Of a DNA stretch of 64,000 nt, positions 54,442 to 63,370 are shown one piece after another (positions within the stretch are counted from its first letter, which is position 1; every line of letters begins with the position of its first letter). The position numbers and the translations under genes are program-made. Origin of the DNA: Paraclostridium tenue (GTDB taxonomy: Bacteria; Bacillota; Clostridia; Peptostreptococcales; Peptostreptococcaceae); NCBI RefSeq assembly GCF_015668515.1, contig NZ_JADPFO010000006.1, positions 39,973-103,972 of the forward strand, written 5' to 3'. The notes under the pieces are model-generated. The model searched no databases and had not been told where the DNA came from. It was given only the letters and a program-made list of their open reading frames with translations.

Positions 54442-56166
54442 TTATATCTCCTCCTTAGAAAGCTGCGAAGATACTATTTCTTTATATACCTCACAAGATT
54501 TTAAAAGTTCTTTATGTGTTCCAATTTGTATAACTTTACCCTCATCTAAAACTATTATTTTATCTGCATTTTTTATAGTACTAACTCTTTGAGCAACAAT
54601 TATAACTGTTGCATTTTTAACTTCTGACTCTAAAGCGTCTCTAAGTTTTTTATCAGTTTTAAAATCTAGTGCTGAAAAACTATCATCAAATATATAAATC
54701 TCTGGCTTTTTTATAAGTGCCCTAGCTATTGATAGTCTTTGCTTTTGCCCCCCTGATACATTAACTCCACCTTGTGCTATATATGAATCAATACTATCTT
54801 TTTTACTTAGTACGAATTCACTAGATTGTGATACTTCTATAGCTTTTTTTATATCATAATCACTAGCATTTTCTTTTCCATAGCTTATATTTTCTCTTAT
54901 AGTTCCAGTAAATAAAACAGCCTTTTGCGGAACATATCCTATTTTATCTCTTAATAAATTAATATCTATATCTTTTATATCAACCCCATCTATTAATATT
55001 TCACCTTGTGTAGCTTCAAGTAATCTTGGTATTAATTTTACGATGGTAGATTTTCCAGATCCTGTACCCCCTATTATAGCTGTAGTTTCTCCAGGACCAC
55101 TTTTAAAACTTATATTATCTAATACCTTTTCACTACTTCCATCATAAATAAAACTTACATTTTTAAATTCTACATAGCCTCTTAACTTGGTCTCCTTTAT
55201 GGAATTAGTTTTATTATATATATTGGAGTTAGTTTCTAATACTTCATTTATTCTTTGTGCTGATGCCGATGCTCTAGGTATCATAACAAACATCATTGAT
55301 AGCATCATAAGAGCAAACATTATCTGAGATAAGTATTGAATAAATGCTATTAAATCTCCAACTTCCATATTTCCCTTATCTATTCTAATACCTCCAAACC
55401 ATACAACTGCAATTATCGATAAATTAACTAATAACATCATAAGTGGCATTAATAATGTTATAGTTCTATTTGCTTTAATGGCTACATCACTTAGCTGTAA
55501 ACTTGCATCTTTAAATCTCTTTCTCTCTATATTAATTTTATTAAATACCCTTATGACTCTTATCCCTGTTAAATTTTCTCTTAATACTCTATTTAAATTA
55601 TCTACATTTTTTTGCATTTTTTTAAAAAGTGGTATGGCTTTTCTGGATATCAAGTATATGCTAACAACCAGTATTGGAATAGATACTAATATTATTAACG
55701 CAAGCTTTGAATCCTTTCTAATAGCCATTATAGTAGCCCCTACAGCCACCATAGGAGCATAAAGCATCATTCTAAGCATTATCATTAAAACTTGTTGCAT
55801 CTGATTTACATCATTAGTAGTTCTAGTTATCAAAGATGCTACTCCAAGTTCATTTACTTCTTTTAATGAAAATGACTCAACTTTTTTAAATACATTTTCT
55901 CTAATATCTCTACCAAACCCCATAGCTACTTTAGCTCCAAAATAACTAGCCAAAATAGTGGCACCTACTCCTATTAATGTTATACCTATCATTATAAATC
56001 CAATTTTAAATATATAATTAATATCATTATTTATAATTCCTATGTCAACGATATTTGACATTAAGTTTGGTAAAGATACGTCACACAACGCCTGTATAAA
56101 TACTAATAAAACTATTATCATTATTTTATAGATATACCTTTTTAAATTATATAATAGCTTTAACAT
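54442..56166 (-). CDS. ABC exporter half-transporter, subunit 1 (degenerate catalytic site)
   Basis: A 574-residue half-transporter with six helices and an ATPase. It has Walker A GGTGSGKST, a canonical signature NVSGGQKQRLS and Walker B EIYIFDDSFSALD, in which the catalytic Glu is Asp. In heterodimeric exporters the subunit with this Asp forms the degenerate site together with the altered signature of its partner, exactly the pattern here. The ATG follows AAAAGGAGTAATAGG. It is the first gene of the two-gene operon. Confidence 0.93.
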   Translation of the reverse strand: MLKLLYNLKRYIYKIMIIVLLVFIQALCDVSLPNLMSNIVDIGIINNDINYIFKIGFIMIGITLIGVGATILASYFGAKVAMGFGRDIRENVFKKVESFSLKEVNELGVASLITRTTNDVNQMQQVLMIMLRMMLYAPMVAVGATIMAIRKDSKLALIILVSIPILVVSIYLISRKAIPLFKKMQKNVDNLNRVLRENLTGIRVIRVFNKINIERKRFKDASLQLSDVAIKANRTITLLMPLMMLLVNLSIIAVVWFGGIRIDKGNMEVGDLIAFIQYLSQIMFALMMLSMMFVMIPRASASAQRINEVLETNSNIYNKTNSIKETKLRGYVEFKNVSFIYDGSSEKVLDNISFKSGPGETTAIIGGTGSGKSTIVKLIPRLLEATQGEILIDGVDIKDIDINLLRDKIGYVPQKAVLFTGTIRENISYGKENASDYDIKKAIEVSQSSEFVLSKKDSIDSYIAQGGVNVSGGQKQRLSIARALIKKPEIYIFDDSFSALDFKTDKKLRDALESEVKNATVIIVAQRVSTIKNADKIIVLDEGKVIQIGTHKELLKSCEVYKEIVSSQLSKEEI

Positions 56167-56301
56167 CCTATTACTCCTTTTATAATTTTATTTAAATACG
56201 TTTAATAAAAACATTTTTTCCATTTATCCTAAATCTTACTCATTATATAATCTAAATTTCAGGTTATATTTTCTAAGTATTATCTAATATAAATATAGTA
56301 T

Positions 56302-56330
56302 TTGAGTTCATGCTTTAAAAATGTTATAAT
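56302..56330 (+). promoter_or_regulatory. Extended -10 promoter of the DUF1002 gene
   Basis: TTGAGT (56302-56307), 17 bases, then TATAAT (56325-56330) preceded by TGT. It lies about 75 bases before the gene start. Confidence 0.7.
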
Positions 56331-56404
56331 TTTGTAATCGTCAGAATCTATAAAATGTTTTATTATATTAGTATCTATTTAAATTGTTTTAAAGGAGATT
56401 AATT

Positions 56405-57640
56405 ATGAGTTTAAAAAAGAAAATAACTTCAATTGTTATATGTTGTACTATGGTTTTAGGAAGTATGAGTTTAGTATTTGCTGATTCAGCAAGAGTTGTT
56501 ACATTAGGTGCAAATTTATCACCTGAGCAAAGAAAAACTATGTTAAAATACTTCGGCGTAAATGAAAATGATGCCGTAATATTAGAAGTTAACAATAAAG
56601 AAGAAAGAAAATATTTAGAAGGTATAGCACCTAATTCTCAAATAGGAACTAAAACTTATTCATGTGCTTATGTTGAGCCTACTAAATCTGGAAGTGGAAT
56701 AAATGTCAAAACAGCTAATATAACATGGGTTACTTCAGCTATGATAGCAAGTACTCTTGCAAGTTTAGGTATAACTGATGCTAACTGTGTTATAGCTGCT
56801 AACTTTCCTGTAAGTGGAACAGGTGCACTTACTGGAGTTATGAAGGCTTATGAAGATGCAACTGGTAAACCATTAGATGAAAATAAAAAAGAAATTGCAA
56901 CAGAAGAGTTGGTAGTATCTGGTAAATTAGGTCAAGATATAGGTCAAGATAAAGCAACAGGTATAATCAATGATGTTAAAACAGAGATTATAAAAAATAA
57001 TACTAGTGACACTAATCAAATAGCAAACACTATAAATAATATAACTAATAACTATAATGTTACTTTATCACCTGAACAACAAAAGCAAGTAAAAGATTTA
57101 ATGACTAAAATATCTGAACAAAATTATGATTACAAAGACATGAAAGATGCTTTAAACAGCATATCTAATACTGTAAATGAAAACTTAAATGCTATAGGTG
57201 AAAGTGTAAATAATTCAGGTATATTAGATACTGTAAAAGGTTGGTTTGAAGGTATAGGAAATTGGGTTTCTAATCTATTTGGTGGAAATGATAAAAATTT
57301 AGGTATATTAGAAAAAACTGATGATAGTGTACTTGGTAAAAATGCTCAGATAACAGCTACTGATAAAGACGCTATAAATTTACCATCAAGTACTGAAGCA
57401 GAAGGTTTCTTTACTAAAATTTGGAATTGGTTTACAGGATTATTTAACTCTAATTCAGATAAAGTTGAAAATAATAATTCTGAAAATAATTTAGAAGATA
57501 AAGAACAAGGTCAATCTCAGGATTCTTCAAACACATTAGATGATTCAGTTCAAAATGTAGAAAAAAACAATACTGTTGACAACAACGAACCTAATACTTC
57601 TAATGAAAATACTGTACCTACAGAACACCAAAATAATTAA
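56405..57640 (+). CDS. DUF1002 (YpuA-like) secreted protein
   Basis: A 411-residue exported protein. A signal peptide (KKKITSIVICCTMVLGSMSL, cleavage near VFA-DS) is followed by a DUF1002 domain (VVTLGANLSPEQRKTMLKYF, then IAANFPVSGTGALTGVMKAY). After it come a coiled-coil-like part, two Trp-rich amphipathic repeats (VKGWFEGIGNWVSNLFG and FFTKIWNWFTGLFNS) and an Asn/Glu/Ser-rich disordered tail. The role of the family is not known; cell-envelope location is likely. The ATG follows AAAGGAGATTAATT. Confidence 0.85.
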   Translation: MSLKKKITSIVICCTMVLGSMSLVFADSARVVTLGANLSPEQRKTMLKYFGVNENDAVILEVNNKEERKYLEGIAPNSQIGTKTYSCAYVEPTKSGSGINVKTANITWVTSAMIASTLASLGITDANCVIAANFPVSGTGALTGVMKAYEDATGKPLDENKKEIATEELVVSGKLGQDIGQDKATGIINDVKTEIIKNNTSDTNQIANTINNITNNYNVTLSPEQQKQVKDLMTKISEQNYDYKDMKDALNSISNTVNENLNAIGESVNNSGILDTVKGWFEGIGNWVSNLFGGNDKNLGILEKTDDSVLGKNAQITATDKDAINLPSSTEAEGFFTKIWNWFTGLFNSNSDKVENNNSENNLEDKEQGQSQDSSNTLDDSVQNVEKNNTVDNNEPNTSNENTVPTEHQNN

Positions 57641-57662
57641 TATTAATATTAATAATGTAAAT

Positions 57663-57696
57663 AAAAGACAGATAAATAAATTTATCTGTCTTTTTT
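57663..57696. terminator. Bidirectional terminator between DUF1002 gene and fliN
   Basis: AAAAGACAGATAAA pairs perfectly with TTTATCTGTCTTTT around a 4-base loop; the genes converge here. Confidence 0.88.
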
Positions 57697-57739
57697 AATA
57701 TTATTATATATTTAAATTTTATTTACACATATACTTAGA

Positions 57740-58003
57740 TTACCCTAAAGTTTTTGCTAATTCTTCTTCACCTAATATACGTGTTATTCTTACACCAAAA
57801 TTATCATCTACTATTACAACTTGTCCATAACCAATTTTTCTACCGTTTACATGTATCTCAACTTCTTGATCTTCAAAAGTATCTAATTCTATTAATGACC
57901 CCTTAGATAATTCAAAGATATCTTTTAGAGGTATCTTTGTTCTCCCAAGTACTACGCTAACTTTAAGTTCTATATCTAATACTCTGTCAAAATTTTCGCT
58001 CAT
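57740..58003 (-). CDS. fliN: Flagellar motor switch protein FliN
   Basis: An 87-residue protein that is almost only the SpoA (FliN C-terminal) domain: VSVVLGRTKIPLKDIFELSKG, LDTFEDQEVEIHVNGRKIG, GVRITRILG. It forms the lower C-ring of the flagellar switch with FliM. It lacks the CheC-like N-terminal domain of FliY, so it cannot be the phosphatase version. It lies four bases after fliM and ends the cluster. The ATG follows AAGGAAGTGTAGACAT. Confidence 0.93.
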   Translation of the reverse strand: MSENFDRVLDIELKVSVVLGRTKIPLKDIFELSKGSLIELDTFEDQEVEIHVNGRKIGYGQVVIVDDNFGVRITRILGEEELAKTLG

Positions 58004-58007
58004 ATGT

Positions 58008-58895
58008 CTACACTTCCTTCTTTACATAATCTGTTATAACAACACCTTTTTTATTCTTAATAAGACCAGGTTTACATTTAAATGCTCTTGATCCTCCTAC
58101 ATGAAGTTCCATATCTCCATCTGTTTTAGTATCTAAAGTTATAATATCCCCTAATTTTAGACTTACCAATTCTTCTACACTTATTTCTGTTTTTCCTAAT
58201 ATAGCGACCATCTCAGTACTTGTACTACAAATTTTATTGTATATCGCATTTGTAAATTCAAAATCATATTCATTTGTTTTGCTTTTGAAAAGCCTTTTAG
58301 GTTCTAATTGTTCTAATACTGGTTCTAAGCAACTATATGGATTACAAAAACTCATTTTACCTACTTCTTTATTCCCATCCATCATCTTCATATGAGAAAC
58401 AACAACAGACTCACTTACTGGATATTTCTTACTTGAACCTACATTTGTATAAATATTAGAAACTTCTCTAGATTTACAACCTTCAAAGATATACATTTTT
58501 GTTAAAAACTTACCTGCTATATATGATATTAATTCTCTATCAACTTCAGTAAGTTCTCTTTTGTCATCACCAAATTCACCATCTCCACCAAGTATTAAAT
58601 CTATAAATGAAAGGGCGACACTTTTATCTAATTGATATATAAGTCCCTGAACTAAAGGCTGTACTGCATGTTCAACAATTACAGAATCATTTGATATCAT
58701 ATTCATATATTCTTCATAATTTGTTTGTTCTATTTTATCTACTTTACACACTATATTTGGTCTTTTTAATTCATAAGTTATAAATAGATTTATACTCTTA
58801 CAAAATTCTTCTGCTATTACAGATAAAAATCTCATATTCGATGTAGAATATCTTTGTGGTTTTTTAAAGTCATATACAGTTATTTCTTGATTCAT
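58008..58895 (-). CDS. fliM: Flagellar motor switch protein FliM, N-terminally short
   Basis: A 295-residue switch protein (about 330 is usual). The middle domain has RFLSVIAEEFCKSI near residue 22, the ILGGDGEFGDD loop (GGxG motif) and the C-terminal SpoA domain (VAILGKTEISVEELVSLKLG). The start MNQEITVYDFKKPQRYS runs straight into the middle domain. The N-terminal CheY-binding peptide (LSQxEIDxLL) and its linker are not seen, nor is there an in-frame extension upstream. It forms the rotor C-ring with FliN and FliG. Confidence 0.92.
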   Translation of the reverse strand: MNQEITVYDFKKPQRYSTSNMRFLSVIAEEFCKSINLFITYELKRPNIVCKVDKIEQTNYEEYMNMISNDSVIVEHAVQPLVQGLIYQLDKSVALSFIDLILGGDGEFGDDKRELTEVDRELISYIAGKFLTKMYIFEGCKSREVSNIYTNVGSSKKYPVSESVVVSHMKMMDGNKEVGKMSFCNPYSCLEPVLEQLEPKRLFKSKTNEYDFEFTNAIYNKICSTSTEMVAILGKTEISVEELVSLKLGDIITLDTKTDGDMELHVGGSRAFKCKPGLIKNKKGVVITDYVKKEV

Positions 58896-58990
58896 AATGT
58901 CTTATCATATCTCCTATATAAATTTTACCTTCTTTAAAGACTATTTATTACTAATTTATGTATTAATAAATTAGAATTATATATTAAAAT

Positions 58991-59035
58991 TTAATCTATT
59001 ATCTAATTTTAAATAATTAATATTAGATAGATTAA
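58991..59035. repeat. Imperfect inverted repeat upstream of fliM
   Basis: TTAATCTATTATCTAAT and ATTAGATAGATTAA can pair with a 3-base bulge. It lies about 100 bases before fliM in the gap that splits the chemotaxis cluster. Confidence 0.5.
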
Positions 59036-59104
59036 TATAATCTTTCAATATTTTTTTACTAAATAAATTGATTTAATCCTTATTTATCACAAGTTCTCGT
59101 TATC

Positions 59105-59169
59105 GTCCATTAGTTGTTAATTTATAAACTACTTTTTAAATATAGTTTATAAATTAACAACTAATGGAC
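59105..59169. repeat. Perfect 27-bp inverted repeat in the cheY-fliM gap
   Basis: The arm starting GTCCATTAGTTGTTAATT (59105-59131) has an exact reverse complement at 59143-59169, separated by 11 bases. It is the longest perfect inverted repeat in the window and is not followed by a run of T. It may be an RNA hairpin, a protein-binding site or a small mobile-element trace. Confidence 0.85.
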
Positions 59170-59276
59170 AATTTAATTTATCCATCAAATTATAATTATT
59201 ATATTCATATTTTTTCATTTTCTATATTACAAACTTCTATCAAAGTTTTATTTTCCCATAAATTAAATTTATTATA
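59170..59276. other. Intergenic DNA between the long inverted repeat and the cheY terminator
   Basis: A/T-rich DNA with no open frame. The whole 58896-59366 gap (about 470 bases) has only the two inverted repeats and the cheY terminator; I could not pick a certain fliM promoter. Confidence 0.4.
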
Positions 59277-59314
59277 TCATAAAAGGAAATTGTCTAAAAA
59301 CTTCCTTTTATGAT
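59277..59314 (-). terminator. Terminator after cheY
   Basis: ATCATAAAAGGAA pairs perfectly with TTCCTTTTATGAT across a 12-base loop, about 50 bases past the cheY stop. The tail is only moderately U-rich. Confidence 0.6.
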
Positions 59315-59366
59315 ATTAACTTTTATTATTATAAACAAAATCCATATGTTTTATCTTAAAATTAAA

Positions 59367-59720
59367 TTATAATTTAGATAATGCAGATATAATAATCTCC
59401 TCTTTAAAAGGCTTAACTATAAATCCTTTTGCTCCATATATAATTGCTTCTTTCATTCTAGCTTCTTGACCTAATGCTGATACCATTACAACTGATGCAG
59501 CTGGATCTATCTTTTTAATTTCTCTTAATGCTTCTAATCCGTCCATCTCTGGCATAGTAATGTCCATTGTTACAACTTCTGGTTGTAACTCTTGATACTT
59601 TTCAATTGCCATTACACCATTTTCAGCTTCTCCAACAACCTCAAATCCATTTTCTTCAAGCATCTTACGAATAGACATACGCATAAATGCTGCATCATCA
59701 ACTATTAATACTCTTTTCAT
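59367..59720 (-). CDS. cheY: Chemotaxis response regulator CheY
   Basis: A 117-residue single receiver domain. The acidic pocket is VDDAAFMRM, the phospho-Asp53 lies in VTMDITMPEMDG, with the Ser of VMVSALG and Lys of VKPFKEE. Phosphorylated CheY normally binds FliM to change motor rotation. It follows cheR by 23 bases and is the last gene of the che operon. The ATG follows GGAGGAAATTTT. Confidence 0.95.
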   Translation of the reverse strand: MKRVLIVDDAAFMRMSIRKMLEENGFEVVGEAENGVMAIEKYQELQPEVVTMDITMPEMDGLEALREIKKIDPAASVVMVSALGQEARMKEAIIYGAKGFIVKPFKEEIIISALSKL

Positions 59721-59743
59721 AAAATTTCCTCCATTTATATCAA

Positions 59744-60553
59744 TTATAATCTTTTTCTATATACTGATGGTCTTACACGTTCAAAATTTGTTTCTAGATT
59801 AGATAAATTTTCAGACATTCCAATTATTAAATATCCACCTGGCTTAAGTGATTCATATAGTTTACGTGATAATTTTTGCTTTGTAGGATTGTCAAAATAT
59901 ATCATAACATTTCTGCAAAAAATGACATCGTACTTATGTTTATCCCAACCTATACTATTATTTAGATTAAAATATTTAAATTCAACTAAATTTTTTATAC
60001 TGTCACTAATAACATAATTTCTTTCATTTATTTTCTTAAAGAAATTTTTAACCCATACCTCAGGTAATTTAGATATCTTATCTTGTGAATAAATTCCTGC
60101 CTTTGCTTGTCTTAATACATTATTAGAAATGTCTGATGCTGTTATAGACACTTTTAATTTTGAATTTCTACCAAAAATAGATGCTACTAACATTGCTATA
60201 CAATATGGTTCTTCTCCTGTCGATGAAGCTGCAGACCAAATTTTTAAGTTACCCATTTTTGAATTTTTAAAATGAGGTATTAGTACTTCATCTTTTAAAA
60301 ATTCAAAATGTTGTTCTTCACGCATAAAATAAGTAAAATTAGTTGTTAACTTTTCTACTAAAGCCGATGCTTTTTCTCCTGTCTTATCTAGCATCAAACT
60401 ATCTATATAACTCTTAAAATCAGCAAATCCTAGTCTCTTTACCATTAATAATAATCGTGTTTCAATTAAAGTTCTTTTATTTTCAAGATTTATACCATAA
60501 TTATTATACATAAAGTTTTTTAATCGCACAAAGTCTTTATTTGTTAATTTCAT
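59744..60553 (-). CDS. cheR: Chemotaxis protein methyltransferase CheR
   Basis: A 269-residue enzyme with the N-terminal helical CheR domain (LKNFMYNNYGINLENKRTL) and a SAM-binding methyltransferase domain (IWSAASSTGEEPYCIAML, DVIFCRNVMIYFDNPT). It methylates receptor glutamates during adaptation, opposing CheB. It overlaps the cheW stop by 17 bases, so the two are coupled. Confidence 0.95.
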   Translation of the reverse strand: MKLTNKDFVRLKNFMYNNYGINLENKRTLIETRLLLMVKRLGFADFKSYIDSLMLDKTGEKASALVEKLTTNFTYFMREEQHFEFLKDEVLIPHFKNSKMGNLKIWSAASSTGEEPYCIAMLVASIFGRNSKLKVSITASDISNNVLRQAKAGIYSQDKISKLPEVWVKNFFKKINERNYVISDSIKNLVEFKYFNLNNSIGWDKHKYDVIFCRNVMIYFDNPTKQKLSRKLYESLKPGGYLIIGMSENLSNLETNFERVRPSVYRKRL

Positions 60554-61019
60554 TATTCATATCCTCTACAATTTCCATTAATGAATCGCAGTCTAATATT
60601 AGCTGAACTTCATTATTTATTTCACTAACACACTTTATAAAATTTTGCTTGCAATCTTCTTTATTCGAATTCATATTCATACTTTTATCAGGTGAAATAC
60701 TAACAACTTCGTTTACAGCATCAACAATTAATCCAATCTTTTCTTTATTTTTTTCAATTATAATAATGCAAGTTCTTTCATTATATTCAATAGGTTCCAT
60801 ATCAAATCTTATTCTAGCATCCATAACAGGAATAATATTACTTCTTAAGTTTATAATTCCCTTCATATACTTAGGAAGAAACGGAACTTTTGTTATAGGT
60901 AATATTTCAATAATCTCTATAATATATTTTGATGATAATGCATATTTTTTATCATTTATAATAAATACCATATACAAATCATCTATCTTAGCCTCTATTA
61001 CTTCATCGTTTGTATTCAC
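60537..61019 (-). CDS. cheW: Chemotaxis coupling protein CheW
   Basis: A 160-residue single CheW domain (YALSSKYIIEIIEI, FLPKYMKGIINLRSNIIPVM, IGLIVDAVNEVVSI). It links receptors to the kinase CheA. It lies between cheD and cheR, overlapping the latter. The residues that contact CheA P5 look intact. Confidence 0.93.
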   Translation of the reverse strand: MNTNDEVIEAKIDDLYMVFIINDKKYALSSKYIIEIIEILPITKVPFLPKYMKGIINLRSNIIPVMDARIRFDMEPIEYNERTCIIIIEKNKEKIGLIVDAVNEVVSISPDKSMNMNSNKEDCKQNFIKCVSEINNEVQLILDCDSLMEIVEDMNNEINK

Positions 61020-61037
61020 AAATAACCCACCATCCTT

Positions 61038-61523
61038 TTAAATAAATTTTTCACTTTTTCCAACGCTTTTGATGCGAAGTTTATTTGTAACAGTGTCAAA
61101 TATAATAGTTCTACCACAAGAACCTAATACATCTTCAGAAACAATAGAAATATGTAATTTCGCTAGTGTTTCTTTGCATGCTTTTACATTTTTTTCTCCA
61201 ATAGTGCATATACTACTTCCTGTATTTTTAAAATTAAACATGTGTGCACCACCAGCTAACTTTGCTCGTATAAGTCTAGGATTTGCACCAGCTTTTTTCA
61301 TTTCTTCATATAACAAAGTAATACCAGTGTCTGCATATTTTGCTTTATTTGATATACTCTTTTCACTTTTTGAATCTGAAAGTAGAATATGAACCAATCC
61401 AGCTATTTTATTTATCTCATCATAAAGTACTACCCCACAGCAAGACCCTAATCCAATTGTCATAATTTGATTAGGTGCCTTTACAATATTAAACTCTGCT
61501 ATACCTACAGTTATATTTTTCAT
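61038..61523 (-). CDS. cheD: Chemoreceptor glutamine deamidase CheD
   Basis: A 161-residue deamidase. The catalytic Cys lies in GLGSCCGVVLYD and His in AGLVHILLSDS, with KLAGGAHMF following. It deamidates receptor glutamines and binds CheC, boosting its phosphatase activity. It lies 11 bases after cheC, the usual pair. The ATG follows TAGGAGAAGAACTA. Confidence 0.95.
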   Translation of the reverse strand: MKNITVGIAEFNIVKAPNQIMTIGLGSCCGVVLYDEINKIAGLVHILLSDSKSEKSISNKAKYADTGITLLYEEMKKAGANPRLIRAKLAGGAHMFNFKNTGSSICTIGEKNVKACKETLAKLHISIVSEDVLGSCGRTIIFDTVTNKLRIKSVGKSEKFI

Positions 61524-61534
61524 TAGTTCTTCTC

Positions 61535-62149
61535 CTAATCATCAAATCCTAGTGAAGATAATAATTTTTTACATGACTCTACCTTAGGAATAAAGTAATA
61601 TTTTCCTTCAATTTCTTTATCTAAAGTGAAAAAGTCTGTTTCAATACATAAAATTGAATCAGATACCGGTCCATATAATGACATAGGTAAATTCATAATT
61701 GCCATTACCATATCCACACTAAAGTATGGAATTGATGGATTTATAGTTAAATTTGTCATATCTGATATTGCAGTTAAGTATGTTCCACAAAGTATATTAC
61801 AAATTTCTCCTATTGAACTTAATTCTTCACATACTGAATCATAATCATCTCTATCACATGTAATTTCTTTTCCTGTAATTTTTGATAATAGGTTAAGTGC
61901 TGAATCAACTTTCATAATAACCATAATAAATCCTTCCATATCTTCTGAAAGTTGTAAAACTGTTCCTACAACTAACTCTTCTGGTGAATTATAGCTATTA
62001 GTTATATCTGAAAACTTAATCATATCACTTTTAGGAATTCCTATATCCACTATCTCATTTAACATTATAGCTAATGAAGATGATGCATTTCCTGAACCTA
62101 TATTACTAATTTCACGAAATACATTTAATTTGTCACACTCAAATTTCAT
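61535..62149 (-). CDS. cheC: CheY-phosphatase CheC
   Basis: A 204-residue protein with both CheC active-site motifs (Glu-x2-Asn and a Pro about 22 residues later): REISNIGSGNASSSL with the Pro of DIGIP, and GEICNILCGTYLTA with the Pro of NPSIP. It removes phosphate from CheY-P and is regulated by CheD. Because FliN here has no FliY-type phosphatase part, CheC is the only visible CheY phosphatase. The gene lies between cheB and cheD. Confidence 0.95.
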   Translation of the reverse strand: MKFECDKLNVFREISNIGSGNASSSLAIMLNEIVDIGIPKSDMIKFSDITNSYNSPEELVVGTVLQLSEDMEGFIMVIMKVDSALNLLSKITGKEITCDRDDYDSVCEELSSIGEICNILCGTYLTAISDMTNLTINPSIPYFSVDMVMAIMNLPMSLYGPVSDSILCIETDFFTLDKEIEGKYYFIPKVESCKKLLSSLGFDD

Positions 62150-62169
62150 ATATACCTACTTTCCATCTA

Positions 62170-63249
62170 CTACTTAGATTTTACTGTTGATTGTCTCTTT
62201 TTTAATTGGTTTAATATTACATTTGGAATCATATCTAAAGAAGTTTCTTTTAAAACTGCCCCCAGATTTTTAGCAGCCATTGGCATTCCATAAACAACAC
62301 ATGAATGTCTATTTTGACCAATAGTATATCCTCCTGCTGTCTTTATATCTAATAATCCTTTAGCTCCATCAGAACCCATCCCAGTTAAAATAACACCTAT
62401 AGCATTTTCTTTTGCTACATTTGCTACAGATTTGAATAGATAATCTACTGAAGGACAATGACCACTAACTTTCTCTCCTTCTTTAATTTCTAGTACATAT
62501 TTATTATTTTTCTTTGCAATACCCATTTGTAAAGCCCCTGGTGCTATATATGCATATCCACTTAATATTTCATCACCATCTTTACCTTCAACTACATTTA
62601 TTAAGCACTCTTTGTTTAAACGTTCTGCATACCTTTTAGTAAATACTGGTGGCATATGTTGAGTAACTACAATTCCAGGTAATCCTAAAGGTAATTGTTT
62701 TAATATTTTCCCAACAGCTTCGACACCACCCATAGATGCCCCAATTGCAATTATTTCTTTACCATTTTTTATATTTATATTAGAATTTCTAGCTATACTC
62801 TTATTTGTTGTAGTGCAATCAGCTTGTAAAGAATTATTCTTAGAAAACTTCTTATCTAATTTAGCGATGGAAGCTTCTTTGATTTTATATGCTAAATCAT
62901 TAGAGAAATCATTCATTGTCTTTGTATCTGGTTTCCCAACAAATCCAACAGCTCCAGCACTTATAGCTTCAAAACACCTACCATTAGCCCCACTAATGAC
63001 AATAGTTGGAATAGGACACTGCTCCATTAATATCTTTAAAAACTCAATTCCATTCATACCTGGCATTTCAATATCTAAAGTTAATACATCTGGTCTAGAC
63101 TGTATTATTTTATCTCTAGCCTCATATGGATCTCTCGCTGTTCCAACAACTTCTAAGTCTGGATCTTCTTGAAGATACTTTGCGATAATACGGCGAAACA
63201 TAATAGAATCATCAACTACTAATACTTTTATCTTCTTATTTTTTTCCAT
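62170..63249 (-). CDS. cheB: Chemotaxis methylesterase/deamidase CheB
   Basis: A 359-residue two-domain protein. The receiver (VDDSIMFRR, phospho-Asp59 in LTLDIEMPGMNG) is joined by a linker of about 40 residues to the methylesterase domain with the catalytic Ser of GASMGGVEAV, His of TQHMPPVF and Asp of GMGSDGAKGL. It removes methyl groups from receptors. It lies about 120 bases after cheA. Confidence 0.96.
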   Translation of the reverse strand: MEKNKKIKVLVVDDSIMFRRIIAKYLQEDPDLEVVGTARDPYEARDKIIQSRPDVLTLDIEMPGMNGIEFLKILMEQCPIPTIVISGANGRCFEAISAGAVGFVGKPDTKTMNDFSNDLAYKIKEASIAKLDKKFSKNNSLQADCTTTNKSIARNSNINIKNGKEIIAIGASMGGVEAVGKILKQLPLGLPGIVVTQHMPPVFTKRYAERLNKECLINVVEGKDGDEILSGYAYIAPGALQMGIAKKNNKYVLEIKEGEKVSGHCPSVDYLFKSVANVAKENAIGVILTGMGSDGAKGLLDIKTAGGYTIGQNRHSCVVYGMPMAAKNLGAVLKETSLDMIPNVILNQLKKRQSTVKSK

Positions 63250-63370
63250 AGACTACCTCTCCTTTTGAATATCTATACTATATTACCTCAGAAATCCTAA
63301 CTATTTTTCAGCAATTTTTATAGCTTTGTCTATAGTAATTATGCCTATGATATTATCTTAAATTTATTTA

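Noticed and set aside
59105..59169. Inverted repeat considered as a flagellar phase-variation switch
   Set aside because: Known invertible switches have a promoter-bearing segment of 100 or more bases between the repeats. Here only 11 bases lie between the arms, too few to invert usefully, and no recombinase gene is adjacent.
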